Below are positions 54,184 through 64,000 of a stretch of DNA of 64,000 bases, one piece after another. The stretch lies in NCBI RefSeq assembly GCF_036924645.1, contig NZ_JAZHRX010000001.1:3623501-3687500 (forward strand), written 5' to 3'. Origin of the DNA: Bradyrhizobium sp. AZCC 2176. GTDB lineage: Bacteria > Pseudomonadota > Alphaproteobacteria > Rhizobiales > Xanthobacteraceae. Every line of letters starts with the position of its first letter. Within the stretch, counting starts at the first letter, position 1. The notes below the pieces were generated by a model. It was not told the DNA's origin, did no database searches, and saw nothing but the letters and a program-made list of their open reading frames with translations. A program made the translations under genes and the position numbers.

Positions 54184-55068
54184 ATGACCGAACGAATTTC
54201 GTTGGAGGGGAAGGTCGCGGTTGTGACTGGGGCAGGCCGCGGGCTGGGGCGGGCGTACGTCGAGCTTCTCGCCGAACGCGGCGCCCGGGTCGTGGTGAAC
54301 GACCTGGGGACCAACGTATCGGGGTTCGGGAAGGACTCCCGGATAGCGGAAGAGGTGGCCGACCTCATTCGGTCACGCGGAGGCGAGGCAATCGCGAGTG
54401 ACAGTGATGTTTCCACCCCTCAAGGCGGCAGTGACCTGATCGCGATGACCATCGAGCACTTCGGGAGAATCGACCTGCTCGTGAACAACGCTGGTATCTG
54501 CGGACGCCAGCCATTCGAGGATGCCACCCTTGATGATTTTGATCAGTATTGGCGCGTGCACCTCGGTGGGCCGGTCAACACGGTGAAGGCTGCCTGGCCG
54601 CAAATGGTCGCGCAGCGGCGTGGGAAGATCATCCTCACGACGTCAGTCGTCGGCCTGTTCGGCATGCGTGGCCAAGCCACCTATGCGGCGGCCAAGAGCG
54701 CACTGGTCGGATTGATGCGCATTCTTGCGATCGAAGGTGCAGAGCATGGCATTCTCGTGAACACCATTTCGCCAGTCGGGTACACGAGGATGCACCCGGC
54801 CGCGGGATCCCGCGTGTCTGAAGCAGATGGAAAAGCCACCACGCCTGTTGAGGCTGTTGCGCCAGCGATCGTCTGGCTGGCAAGCGACGGTTGTTCGGAG
54901 ACGAACCGCATCTACAACGTGGAAGCCGGAGCAATCCAACGTATCGCTATCGTCATGGGACCTGGCTTCTACGATCCACATCTGACACCTGAGAGCATCG
55001 CCGAGAACTACGCAAAGGTCGAATCGATCGAGGGCTTCTCCGAGCCGGGTCCGTTCGAGCCCGGGTAA
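54184..55068 (+). CDS. SDR family oxidoreductase
   Basis: 294 residues. TGAGRGLG lies at residues 15-22, NNAGICG near residue 103, and the catalytic YAAAK near residue 165. Its length and C-terminal extension (FYDPHLTPESIAENYAKVESIEGFSEPG) resemble peroxisomal-MFE-type 3-hydroxyacyl-CoA dehydrogenase domains, although the usual acyl-CoA partner domains are absent. AGGAGG eight bases before ATG 54184 fixes the start; the frame extends 70 codons upstream without one. Confidence 0.88.
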   Translation: MTERISLEGKVAVVTGAGRGLGRAYVELLAERGARVVVNDLGTNVSGFGKDSRIAEEVADLIRSRGGEAIASDSDVSTPQGGSDLIAMTIEHFGRIDLLVNNAGICGRQPFEDATLDDFDQYWRVHLGGPVNTVKAAWPQMVAQRRGKIILTTSVVGLFGMRGQATYAAAKSALVGLMRILAIEGAEHGILVNTISPVGYTRMHPAAGSRVSEADGKATTPVEAVAPAIVWLASDGCSETNRIYNVEAGAIQRIAIVMGPGFYDPHLTPESIAENYAKVESIEGFSEPGPFEPG

Positions 55069-55170
55069 CGGCGGTACTCGCTACAGACACCTGCAACTGG
55101 CTAAGAACCTCTAACTCAATGGATCATTGTGCACTGTGCCGCGGCGATCGGCAGCATCGCACGCGTCACA

Positions 55171-55251
55171 TTCTTGTCGTTCATCGGCGCGGAGCCGCTT
55201 CGGTTTCGGATCAACACCAATTGGGACGCGACTCGTAGTAGACCGAGATAA
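55171..55251 (+). pseudogene. Remnant of the META-domain gene C-terminus
   Basis: In one frame the sequence reads FLSFIGAEPLRFRINTN, then runs nine codons further to a TAA. It matches FVSFVGAKTLRFRINTN at the end of the 52340-52756 protein, with 43 of 51 bases identical over the aligned part. There is no intact upstream part with a start. It is best explained as a decayed partial duplication. Confidence 0.75.
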
Positions 55252-55419
55252 CTTCTCTGGTTCCGCCCCATTCGGACTTCGCCAAAGGCTCGAAGGTCGA
55301 ATACCGGTCCGCCTGGTACCAATAATAAAGTTGAGAATGATCCTGGCCGAGAAGCGATATGGCCTGCCCGTGTGACGATTGCTTAACCGAAATGCGCATT
55401 AAAGTTGGCCGTCGTGAAA

Positions 55420-56001
55420 ATGATCGGCGATACCGATGCCCGTGCTTATCGCGAGCGTGGCTTTTTTTATCACAGGCAAGGCCGCCTCGAGTTGTCGCTG
55501 GCCGACTACACCGCCGGAGCCAAGCTCTTTCCCGACAATGGAGATTTCCCAAACGGCCGCGGGGTAGTCCTTAGCGATCAAGGTAAATTCGACGAAGCAA
55601 TCAGCCAGTTTGACGAGGCGATAAGGCTTGATCCGACAGCCGGCGTTTTCATGCTTGGAAGGGCGGAAGCCTATAATCGTTCGGATCGGCCGCAAAAGGC
55701 GCTGGAGGATTGCAACATGGCGCTAGCACTCGGGCATCTCACACGAAATGATACTTATCGACTTCGCGTCGGCGTTGGAACCGCGCATCTCAAGCTAAAG
55801 AACCACAAGGCCGCGATTGAAAGCCTGAATGCCGCTGTTGCGCTCAGTCCCAGCTCCACCACTGCGCAGAGGTATCGCGGACTCGCATTCGAGGCGACGG
55901 GCGAACTTGATCGTGCGTCTCACGACTATGAGGCTGTCCTGAAACTGAAACCCGACGACGACTTCGCTGCAAAGCGGTTGCAGAAGCTGCGCGCAAGATA
56001 A
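55420..56001 (+). CDS. TPR-repeat protein, possibly 5'-truncated
   Basis: About 193 residues from ATG 55420; the frame opens at a TTG at 55405, and an in-frame stop precedes that. Repeats such as AISQFDEAIRLDPTAGVFMLGRAEAYNRSDRPQKALEDCNMALAL and AIESLNAAVALSPSSTTAQRYRGLAFEATGEL are clear TPRs. There is no signal peptide and no good ribosome-binding site. Because it starts in the middle of a repeat-like segment just after a decayed gene fragment, it may be a truncated copy of a longer protein. Confidence 0.7.
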   Translation: MIGDTDARAYRERGFFYHRQGRLELSLADYTAGAKLFPDNGDFPNGRGVVLSDQGKFDEAISQFDEAIRLDPTAGVFMLGRAEAYNRSDRPQKALEDCNMALALGHLTRNDTYRLRVGVGTAHLKLKNHKAAIESLNAAVALSPSSTTAQRYRGLAFEATGELDRASHDYEAVLKLKPDDDFAAKRLQKLRAR

Positions 56002-56037
56002 GCCTCCGGCACGGTTTCTTCGCGCGTCGAAAGCGCT

Positions 56038-57240
56038 CTACTTCCACACACTTCTGTCCGCATCCCAGCGCTGGCCCTTGAATTCCTTGGCCAGCGCCTC
56101 GACCGAGCCATTATCGTCTTTCGGTTCGCCGCCTTCTTCGTCGCCGGTGGATTCTTCCGACAGGTTCAGCTTGGGGCCCGTGCTTTCATCCGCGGTGGTG
56201 ATCACCGGGCTCGAGATCCACAGCATCAGCCGGTCGGTTGCACCCGGTTTGTCCGGTGAGACCAGCGCGGTGACCTCGACGCTTTCGGTGAGTCCGAGCG
56301 CGGGATAGATCGGGCTCGGTCGCTTGAAGGTCAGTGTCAGTTTTCCGGTGTTGGCGTTCCATTCGGTGTCCGCCAGCTTGGCGGCCAGCGTTTTGGCCAG
56401 CACGCCCGACAGCGCGGAAGCGATCTTGTCCTTGTTGATCTTGTCGCCGTCGCGCCATTCGGCCGCCGCAAAGCGGATGGTGCGGTCCATCTCGACAGAG
56501 CCGCTGGTCCATCCCGCCGCGACCACGCCGGGCATTGATTTGGCCTTCGCAATCAGCGCCGCAGTGCGCTCCGGATCGGCGGTGAGGTTGATGGTCTGCT
56601 CGCCGGCGCGCAGCGCGTCGCAGGAGATCGAAAGGCTCGAGAGCCCAACCTCGACGGCCTCGCCCTTCAGGCTCTTGAGGAAATCCAGCGCGGCGTCGAG
56701 TTTGACCCGCACGCCGAACGCTTCCGGCGAAACCTCGGTAAAATCCTTCGGCGCCGGGGTGATGCCGTCGTCGCTGGTCTGGTTATCCAAAAATTCCTTC
56801 TCGCTGAGATCGGAATTGTCCGTCGAGGCCACCTCGGTGACGGTCTGGCCGATCGTGATCTGGCCGCGGAATTCGAAGGTGTCGCCGACCGGCTTGCGCA
56901 GCAATTTGACGACGACTGGCTGCTTTTCACCGAGGCTCTGCGTGGTGCCCGTCAGGTTCTGCCCGTTGAGGACAGCGAGATTGGCGACGAAGCGGTCCTT
57001 GCGGTCGGAGCCCTTCGCGGCGGGGTAGCAGACGTCGAGGGTAGCCGCGATGACGTTCTTGCCCTGGCGCGTCTCTTTCAGCACGACGTCGGCATTTCCG
57101 TCCATCAGGCCGTCGATCGCGGTGAAATACCGCGTCTCGATGGCGCCCGGCGCCGTCTTGGAAGGAAGTTTCATCTGAGCGAAAGCGAGGCTCGGGGAGG
57201 CCGTGACAAGACCGAGCAGGAGAAGGAAGCGCGCGCGCAT
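56038..57240 (-). CDS. Conserved secreted hypothetical protein
   Basis: 400 residues from the ATG at 57240, which gives a signal peptide (MRARFLLLLGLVTASPSLAFAQ); the upstream open frame extension lacks one. AGGGAA precedes the start. The mature protein is mixed alpha/beta with an acidic C-terminus (GDEEGGEPKDDNGSVEALAKEF) and two cysteines. I recognise no domain. It follows groEL on the same strand, but behind the groEL terminator. Confidence 0.8.
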   Translation of the reverse strand: MRARFLLLLGLVTASPSLAFAQMKLPSKTAPGAIETRYFTAIDGLMDGNADVVLKETRQGKNVIAATLDVCYPAAKGSDRKDRFVANLAVLNGQNLTGTTQSLGEKQPVVVKLLRKPVGDTFEFRGQITIGQTVTEVASTDNSDLSEKEFLDNQTSDDGITPAPKDFTEVSPEAFGVRVKLDAALDFLKSLKGEAVEVGLSSLSISCDALRAGEQTINLTADPERTAALIAKAKSMPGVVAAGWTSGSVEMDRTIRFAAAEWRDGDKINKDKIASALSGVLAKTLAAKLADTEWNANTGKLTLTFKRPSPIYPALGLTESVEVTALVSPDKPGATDRLMLWISSPVITTADESTGPKLNLSEESTGDEEGGEPKDDNGSVEALAKEFKGQRWDADRSVWK

Positions 57241-57360
57241 TTGAAATTCCCTGAAACGATTGGAATCGGCAGGGGTCGTAAGTAGCAAACCCTGGCGGCG
57301 TTTTCGAGCCAGCACGTCCGGAACCGATCGGCTCGCTTCATTGCCAAAAAAGCCAAAAAA

Positions 57361-57384
57361 GAAGGCCGCCCGGAGGCGGCCTTC
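57361..57384 (-). terminator. groEL rho-independent terminator
   Basis: GAAGGCCGCC and GGCGGCCTTC form a ten-base perfect stem around four bases; on the minus strand it is followed by a run of seven T's. It lies 29 bases after the groEL stop. Confidence 0.92.
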
Positions 57385-57412
57385 GATCTGTTTGCGTGGG
57401 GAACGTCGGGCC

Positions 57413-59516
<2,104 letters not shown>

Positions 59517-59624
59517 GACGTCTCCTCTTGAAGTTCCGTGGAAGGCGTGGTTTCAGGTCTGTGCCACGAAAATGGCTGGGAATGCCGGGTATTCGACGCC
59601 GCCCCGGGCGGGACAGCACGATCC

Positions 59625-59651
59625 TTAGCAATCTTCGTATTTGAGTGCTAA
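59625..59651 (-). promoter_or_regulatory. CIRCE operator (HrcA site)
   Basis: TTAGCAATC, nine bases, GAGTGCTAA. The consensus is TTAGCACTC-N9-GAGTGCTAA, so eight of nine bases match in the left arm and all nine in the right. It lies 109 bases upstream of groES and indicates HrcA repression of groESL. Confidence 0.93.
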
Positions 59652-59663
59652 ACGTGGGGCCGG

Positions 59664-59692
59664 GGAATATGGCTTGGCGCTGATCCTGTCAA
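59664..59692 (-). promoter_or_regulatory. Candidate groESL promoter
   Basis: On the minus strand TTGACA (59692-59687) is followed after 17 bases by TATTCC (59669-59664), immediately upstream of the CIRCE element. The -35 box is perfect and the -10 is weak, so heat-shock sigma (RpoH) or a housekeeping factor could use it. Confidence 0.55.
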
Positions 59693-59852
59693 GCAAACAA
59701 GGGGGTTAAGGCCTTCTTGAGGCCAATATAGGATGCTCCCACGGAAACCAGATCGGTGCAGCGGCGTAATTTTGACGGACGTCATTGCTCCGGCAGACTT
59801 TTTGCGGTTGGCTGCTTGACGGGAGCAGCCAGGAATTGCTCGGGGGAATGCG

Positions 59853-60368
59853 ATGATCAGTTCACGTAATGCGCGTACGGTTGCCAATCTGGCGATCGCA
59901 TCGGCGCTGACGGTCTTGCTGGCGGCGTGCAGCAGCATGAGCCTGCCGTCGCTGTCGTCCAGTCCGCCTCCCGACGCCGAGCCTGGCGTTGCGCCCGATA
60001 TGCCGGCCACCATCCGCTCCGACGAGATCGTCGGCCGCTGGGGCCTCGCCTCGTTCCAGAATCCCAATGACCGGGCCCGGACCGAAAAGATGGCGCGCGA
60101 CCAGTGCAAGCAGCCCTACGTGATCAGCGCCGGTCAGTCGGGCGGCGTGGTCATGCATCTGGCCGACCAGGCCACCCCGCAGGAACTGCGCCTCAAGGGC
60201 AGCCCGAGCGGCAAGAACTATATCGGCCCGGCAGGCCCGACCCCTGGCGAACAGGACCGCGAGATCGTCTCGTTCGACGGCCGCGTGCTGATCACCCGCT
60301 TCATCGACAAGGATGCCGCGGTCCGTTACGGCAACATGGTCTATGTCCGCTGCGCGCCGCGGGCGTGA
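59853..60368 (+). CDS. AprI/Inh-family metalloprotease inhibitor-like lipoprotein
   Basis: 171 residues. The N-terminal signal ends in a lipobox LAAC with Cys26 as the acylation site. The C-terminal part (EIVGRWGLASFQNPNDRARTEKMARDQC ... GSPSGKNYIGPAGP) resembles the small beta-barrel of Inh/Omp19-type lipoproteins. It would be anchored in the outer membrane facing the periplasm. GGGGGA precedes ATG 59853. Confidence 0.8.
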   Translation: MISSRNARTVANLAIASALTVLLAACSSMSLPSLSSSPPPDAEPGVAPDMPATIRSDEIVGRWGLASFQNPNDRARTEKMARDQCKQPYVISAGQSGGVVMHLADQATPQELRLKGSPSGKNYIGPAGPTPGEQDREIVSFDGRVLITRFIDKDAAVRYGNMVYVRCAPRA

Positions 60369-60384
60369 GGCGGCCAAGGAATTC

Positions 60385-60468
60385 CGTCATTGCGAGGAGC
60401 GAAGCGACGAAGCAATCCATCGCGCCGCAAGCGGGGGAATGGATTGCTTCGCTTCGCTAGCAGTGACG
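60385..60468. repeat. Dispersed palindrome with CGAAGCAATCCAT arms
   Basis: CGAAGCAATCCAT (60408-60420) and ATGGATTGCTTCG (60439-60451) are perfect inverted 13-base arms, within an element bounded by CGTCA and TGACG. It lies between the lipoprotein stop and a terminator. Confidence 0.8.
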
Positions 60469-60482
60469 GTCGTGGAAATAAA

Positions 60483-60507
60483 AAACGCCGGCGTCTCGCC
60501 GGCGTTT
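60483..60507. terminator. Bidirectional terminator between convergent genes
   Basis: AAACGCCGGCG, TCT, CGCCGGCGTTT: 11-base perfect stem. Minus-strand sequence after it is T-rich, so it probably ends the CheZ-like gene; it may also stop the lipoprotein gene. Confidence 0.85.
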
Positions 60508-60534
60508 CTATTTAGTCAGCGTTAACCAGTCCGA

Positions 60535-61311
60535 TCAATCGAACAGGGCGTCGATATCGTCCTGCGAGGCGTGGCCGGCGTCGCCGTCCAGCTTCGGGCC
60601 GTTGAGTAGCTTGGCGTCGCCTTCGCGGGTGTCGACGATCGGCGCGGCGTGAGCCTTGATCGCGTCGACGCCGCCCCAGATGTCCATCATCGTGTAGATG
60701 TGCTGCTCGATGAACTTCATCGTGGTCATCACCTTGCTGATGCGCTGGCCGGTGAGGTCCTGGAAGTTGCAGGCTTCGAAAATCGAGACGACGCGTTCCT
60801 GAATGTCCTCGCTGAGCAGCTTCTGCTGGTCGGGCGAGATGTTCTTGGACAGCGCGGTCGCCGCCTGATCGATCGCTTCGGTAGCCTCGAGGATCTGCTG
60901 GGTGGCCTGTTCGGTGCCGCCGACGACGGCGCCGAGCTCGCCATTGACCTTGGCCATTTCCTGGCCGTCAAAGCTCTTGCCGTGCAGGGTGGCGATTTCG
61001 CGCTTGGTGCGGTTGATGGCGTCGTGAATGAGATCGAGCTCGACCTTCAGCTTCGCGCACTGCTCGATCTGGGCGCGATAGGTTTCCAGCAACGCATGGG
61101 CATCGGCGGTCTCGCGTGCGATATCGGTGGCGACAGCCGAACCGTCACGGGCGTGGCCGAAGCCTGCCATCTGCGCACGGATCGCGCGCAGCTCGGCCAT
61201 GATCTCACGATGCATCGGGCCGATCTCGCCGCCTTCGATGGCAGGCATGACAATTGGCGCGTCGCCCAGAATGGCTTGTTCGATACGAAAACGTTTGCGA
61301 TTGACCGACAT
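60535..61311 (-). CDS. CheZ-type chemotaxis protein phosphatase
   Basis: 258 residues, mostly long helices. The conserved FEACNFQDLTGQRISKVM carries Asp185 and Gln189, equivalent to the catalytic Asp143/Gln147 of E. coli CheZ, and the C-terminal ASQDDIDALFD matches the CheY-binding helix after a flexible linker. It dephosphorylates CheY-P. ATG 61311 was preferred over GTG 61323. No other chemotaxis gene is in the window, so it is an isolated member. Confidence 0.85.
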   Translation of the reverse strand: MSVNRKRFRIEQAILGDAPIVMPAIEGGEIGPMHREIMAELRAIRAQMAGFGHARDGSAVATDIARETADAHALLETYRAQIEQCAKLKVELDLIHDAINRTKREIATLHGKSFDGQEMAKVNGELGAVVGGTEQATQQILEATEAIDQAATALSKNISPDQQKLLSEDIQERVVSIFEACNFQDLTGQRISKVMTTMKFIEQHIYTMMDIWGGVDAIKAHAAPIVDTREGDAKLLNGPKLDGDAGHASQDDIDALFD

Positions 61312-61618
61312 GAGTTTTTCCACCCCTTCACTTCACGTGTGTTTTAAACCGATGCGATTTAACGTGAGGTTCACGCCGGAACGCGTCGTGGTGGCGGTTT
61401 GCCCGCGGCCGCATACCAACGATTAACCATGAGGGATGCGCGTTCACGCAAAATAAACGCTACCGGACAAATCAGCGCGCGATTGTCGTCGTGGTGAATC
61501 GAAACGCCGTTTCCGTTTACCAAACCGATTAGGTTTTGATTTGTATTGATCGCGTGCAACGGCGTTTGTCGAGCCGCTGCCGCGAACCCGTAAATGACGA
61601 ACAGTACAGAGTACGTCG
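61312..61618. other. Divergent region between CheZ-like and L,D-transpeptidase genes
   Basis: 307 bases that should hold both promoters. It contains TTAACCAT at 61423-61430 (a CtrA-like half-site), GAAAC-GCC-GTTTC at 61501-61513 and AAACC-GATTA-GGTTT at 61522-61536. No coding frame is convincing. Confidence 0.45.
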
Positions 61619-62419
61619 ATGTCCGGAAAAATCTCCCTTGCGCTCCTCGCGGGCGCGTCTTGCCTTTGCTTCGCCAGTGAGGCCAGTGCGATCGACGCCT
61701 CGCCAATGGCCGGCCCCGCCGTGATCTACGCAGGCCAGCCCGCACAACCCGCACCGGTGCGCATCGCCTCTGCCGAACGCTCCAACATGGGCGGCGGCTT
61801 CATCGAATTCCTGTTCGGCGACGCGCCGCAGGGCGGGCGCTATCAGCAAGCGCCGGCCTATCAGCCGCAGCCCGACTACGGATATGGCGGGCGGCGCGCG
61901 CTTTTGCCGCCGATGGATCCGCAGCAGTCGATGCGCCACGAGGAAGAGATGGTCGATCCGGCACAGCGTCCGCTCGATCCGAAATACGAAAAACAGGTGG
62001 TCGAGTATCACGGCAAGGAAAGCGCGGGCACCATCGTGATCGACACCCCGAACAAGTTCCTGTTCCTGGTGCAGGGTGACGGCAAGGCGCTGCGCTACGG
62101 CGTCGGCGTCGGCCGCCCCGGCTTCACCTGGTCGGGCGTCAAGACCGTCTCGGCGAAGAAGGAATGGCCGGCCTGGACGCCGCCGCCGGAAATGCTGGCG
62201 CGGCGTCCCGATCTGCCGCGGCACATGGAGGGCGGCCCGCAAAATCCGCTCGGCGCGCGCGCGATGTATCTGGGGTCATCGCTCTATCGCATCCACGGCT
62301 CCAACGAGCCCTGGACCATCGGCACCAACGTCTCCTCCGGCTGCATCCGGATGCGCAATGAGGACGTGATCGATCTCTACGGCCGCGTCGGCGTCGGCGC
62401 TAGGGTTATCGTGATCTGA
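61619..62419 (+). CDS. L,D-transpeptidase (YkuD family)
   Basis: 266 residues. A signal peptide ends around ASEASA. A Pro/Gln/Tyr-rich linker precedes the YkuD catalytic domain, in which His226 of HGSNEPWTIG and Cys242 of SSGCIRM form the active site. It makes 3-3 cross-links in peptidoglycan or attaches proteins to it. ATG 61619 gives the whole signal peptide. Rhizobia typically have many paralogues. Confidence 0.94.
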   Translation: MSGKISLALLAGASCLCFASEASAIDASPMAGPAVIYAGQPAQPAPVRIASAERSNMGGGFIEFLFGDAPQGGRYQQAPAYQPQPDYGYGGRRALLPPMDPQQSMRHEEEMVDPAQRPLDPKYEKQVVEYHGKESAGTIVIDTPNKFLFLVQGDGKALRYGVGVGRPGFTWSGVKTVSAKKEWPAWTPPPEMLARRPDLPRHMEGGPQNPLGARAMYLGSSLYRIHGSNEPWTIGTNVSSGCIRMRNEDVIDLYGRVGVGARVIVI

Positions 62420-62445
62420 TTATCCAAGACGGCCGCGAAAACGGT

Positions 62446-62563
62446 GTCGTCCCTGCGAACGCAGGGACCCATAACCACAGGTCTACGTCGCTGAAGAAAG
62501 TCGTCGATCAAGGCCCAACAATTATGGCCGCGGAGTATGGGTCCCCGCGTTCGCAGGGACGAC
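62446..62563. repeat. 118-base inverted repeat
   Basis: The 28-base arms at 62446-62473 and 62536-62563 match with one mismatch. The left arm begins GTCGTCCCTGCGAACGCAGG and the right ends GCGTTCGCAGGGACGAC. Each arm itself contains a small hairpin. I recognise it as a dispersed element of this group of bacteria. It lies after the L,D-transpeptidase. Confidence 0.88.
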
Positions 62564-62579
62564 GGCAGAGTGGAATAAA

Positions 62580-62605
62580 AACGGCCGCCCGTTCAGGCGG
62601 CCGTT
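62580..62605. terminator. Bidirectional terminator
   Basis: AACGGCCGCC and GGCGGCCGTT form a ten-base perfect stem; the minus-strand side continues into TTTATT and probably ends the DUF2076 gene. Confidence 0.85.
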
Positions 62606-62627
62606 GTTGTTTTAGCTCTCGCGTGCC

Positions 62628-63431
62628 TCACGCGTAATCGCCACCGCCATCATCGCCGTCGAAGCCGTCGGCATCGTGATCCATGTCGTCCTCGTCATGC
62701 GAGGCCTGATCGAAGAAGCCCTGCCGCGAACCGGAATCATTGTCGTTGTTGTCGGCGCGCCGGCTTGACGAGCCGATGTCGTTGATGCCGGCATCGCGCG
62801 CCAGATCGCCGCCGGACTGGTCGCCCCACGGCCTGCGGTCTTCGATCCCGCCGCTGTGGCCGGCCGTGTCGCCGAAGCTTTGGTGGTTGCCGCCGCCGCC
62901 CATCATCGAACGGAGGCTGCCGGCGAGCAACGAGCCGCCCACCACGCCGACCGCGGCCGCTGCCGCGGTGCCGAGAAACGAACCGCCACCGCCGCCGAAC
63001 GGCGGTTGCTGCGCGCCATAGGAGGGCTGCGCATAGGCCGGCTGATTATATTGGCCGGGCGCCTGGTTCTGCTGCAGGACCTGGCCGGTGTTCCACGCCG
63101 GACGGTTGCTCGCCATCTCGGGCGCGCGCACGTTGGGCACCGAACCATGCGACTGGTTCTGTCCGAAGATCGCGTCGCGCATCGAATCGAGGAAGCCGCC
63201 GGATTGACCCTGTTGACCCGCCGCTGCTTCCAATTCCTGGATACGCATGTCGGCGCGCTTCAGCGCCTCGTCCTGCACCAGCGTCGTTTGCACCAGCGCA
63301 TAGACCGCGTTCGGCGCGTTGCGCAGGCCCTGCATGATCGCAGACATCGCCTCCGGATCGCGCTTGGCGCTTTCCAGCTTGGCGAGCCGGTCGAAAAGAT
63401 CGTCAATCAGTTGGCGTTCTTGCGGTGTCAT
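62628..63431 (-). CDS. DUF2076 domain-containing protein
   Basis: 267 residues. The helical N-terminal part is the family signature (MTPQERQLIDDLFDRLAKLE, then NAVYALVQTTLVQDEALKRAD with a following coiled-coil-like segment). A Gly/Gln/Pro-rich low-complexity middle leads to one hydrophobic glycine-rich segment (FLGTAAAAAVGVVGGSLLAG) and a very acidic Asp-rich C-terminus. Function unknown; a periplasmic ligand-binding role has been suggested for the family but not shown. Confidence 0.9.
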   Translation of the reverse strand: MTPQERQLIDDLFDRLAKLESAKRDPEAMSAIMQGLRNAPNAVYALVQTTLVQDEALKRADMRIQELEAAAGQQGQSGGFLDSMRDAIFGQNQSHGSVPNVRAPEMASNRPAWNTGQVLQQNQAPGQYNQPAYAQPSYGAQQPPFGGGGGSFLGTAAAAAVGVVGGSLLAGSLRSMMGGGGNHQSFGDTAGHSGGIEDRRPWGDQSGGDLARDAGINDIGSSSRRADNNDNDSGSRQGFFDQASHDEDDMDHDADGFDGDDGGGDYA

Positions 63432-63557
63432 GGCCCTCTCCTTCGCGTCGAATCGAGACGCGTCAAAAAGATGTAGGGCGGGCTTTGTGTCGCAAGTAGT
63501 GGGCGGCCGAATTAAATTTTGGTATGCGACAAAACGCCGTGATTTCCTTAAGTCTTA

Positions 63558-64000
63558 TCAACTCAATGTAACTTTGTTCGCCGCCAGCAATGTCGGGAAT
63601 CGATCGCTTGCCAGGAACGCATGTTCCGCCTCGCGCTGGGTGGTGAGGGGATCGAGACCCCTGAGCGTTTCGTCGACAAACCCAGGATGGCACATCACCA
63701 GTCCGCCTTCCGGCAAGTCCTGAAGGAACTCACCCATCAGCACGGCGAAATCGGGCGCTTTCGAAAAATCATAGGCGCCGGCGAAGGCGGGATTGAACGG
63801 GATTTTCGCCGCAGCGGCGCGCTTGCGGAATTGCGCGCTGAGAACGTCGAGCACCAGCGCCTTGGGCGCGCCGAGCAGCTTGGCCAAGTGCTGGAGGCGC
63901 CCGCCCTGGCGGACCCACGCCGTAGGGGCTGCTTCCTTCACCGCGCGCAGGAAGGCGTCGCGCACCCCAGGGAAAAGTTGCGCGTGCTGGTGGCCGTCGA
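63558..64000 (-). CDS. ChbG/HpnK-family (YdjC) deacetylase, N-terminus off window
   Basis: The visible C-terminal part (about 146 residues) enters from the right edge in frame with DGHQHAQLFPGV, the metal-binding DGHQH motif of YdjC-type carbohydrate deacetylases. It continues to GAYDFSKAPDFAVLMGEFLQDLPEGGLVMCHPGFVD and ends near TLS. HpnK acts in hopanoid synthesis, ChbG on chitobiose; which applies cannot be told here. Confidence 0.85.
   Translation of the reverse strand, partial: DGHQHAQLFPGVRDAFLRAVKEAAPTAWVRQGGRLQHLAKLLGAPKALVLDVLSAQFRKRAAAAKIPFNPAFAGAYDFSKAPDFAVLMGEFLQDLPEGGLVMCHPGFVDETLRGLDPLTTQREAEHAFLASDRFPTLLAANKVTLS

Noticed and set aside
55211..55552. 113-codon minus-strand frame over the META remnant and TPR start
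   Set aside because: The plus-strand readings explain the sequence better through homology to a neighbouring gene and TPR motifs.

Overview
The window is GC-rich alphaproteobacterial chromosome, most probably Bradyrhizobium or a close relative in the Nitrobacteraceae. The signs are the 41-residue cysteine-free L36 protein, HrcA/CIRCE control of groESL, the DUF2171, DUF2076 and DUF5996 small proteins, a class III cyclase-TPR protein, and many dispersed palindromic intergenic repeats typical of that group. I saw no tRNA, rRNA, CRISPR array, transposase, integrase or phage gene. The identification rests on recognised protein families and motifs, not on a database search.

Layout. 1-2 kb: a flavin monooxygenase cut by the window edge, with an Ldh-type dehydrogenase. 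2.4-6.5 kb: a very large c-di-GMP enzyme with five tandem GAF units, GGDEF and EAL. 6.4-8.5 kb: small conserved proteins, a secreted cupin and a DUF1080 protein. 8.5-24.7 kb: a Wzx/Wzy-type surface or exopolysaccharide locus. Its minus-strand operon encodes a flippase, a GT92-like glycosyltransferase, a methyltransferase, a polysaccharide deacetylase, a Wzc-like copolymerase with a degenerate kinase domain, a WecG/TagA glycosyltransferase and GalE. Its plus-strand genes encode a membrane-anchored GH26-like hydrolase, a GT2, an O-antigen ligase/polymerase, a cupin-like protein and a CelD-type acyltransferase; a GT4 lies on the minus strand between the last two groups. No priming glycosyltransferase or Wza-type exporter is in the window.

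24.8-35.4 kb is metabolic: a WrbA-pirin-SDR operon divergent from its likely LysR regulator, a Bug-type solute-binding protein, a dienelactone hydrolase/haloacid dehalogenase/YbaK operon, and an amidohydrolase divergent from two MaoC-type hydratase genes. 35.6-39.4 kb holds rpmJ, a TPR protein, small secreted or hypothetical proteins, an alpha/beta hydrolase and a class I cytochrome c. 39.6-43.9 kb is the glycolate oxidase operon glcDEF; the lactate/glycolate-type permease at 48.6 kb could supply its substrate. 44.1-48.3 kb carries a histone H1-like Lys/Ala-rich protein, a TorF-type porin, an HPP membrane protein and an SbmA/BacA-like ABC transporter.

50.4-56.0 kb looks more accessory: a cyclase-TPR protein, a META-domain protein, a remnant copy of that protein's C-terminus, an SDR, a GNAT and a TPR protein. 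56-64 kb returns to core functions: a periplasmic protein, groEL and groES with a CIRCE operator and a palindromic repeat inserted between them, an Inh-like lipoprotein, a CheZ-type phosphatase, an L,D-transpeptidase, a DUF2076 protein and the C-terminal part of a ChbG/HpnK deacetylase at the right edge.

The most notable observations are the exact 546-bp periodicity of the five GAF units, the Wzc-like protein that has lost its Walker A motif, the palindromic repeat that supplies the start region of glcE, the repeat inside groESL, and the META-domain remnant.
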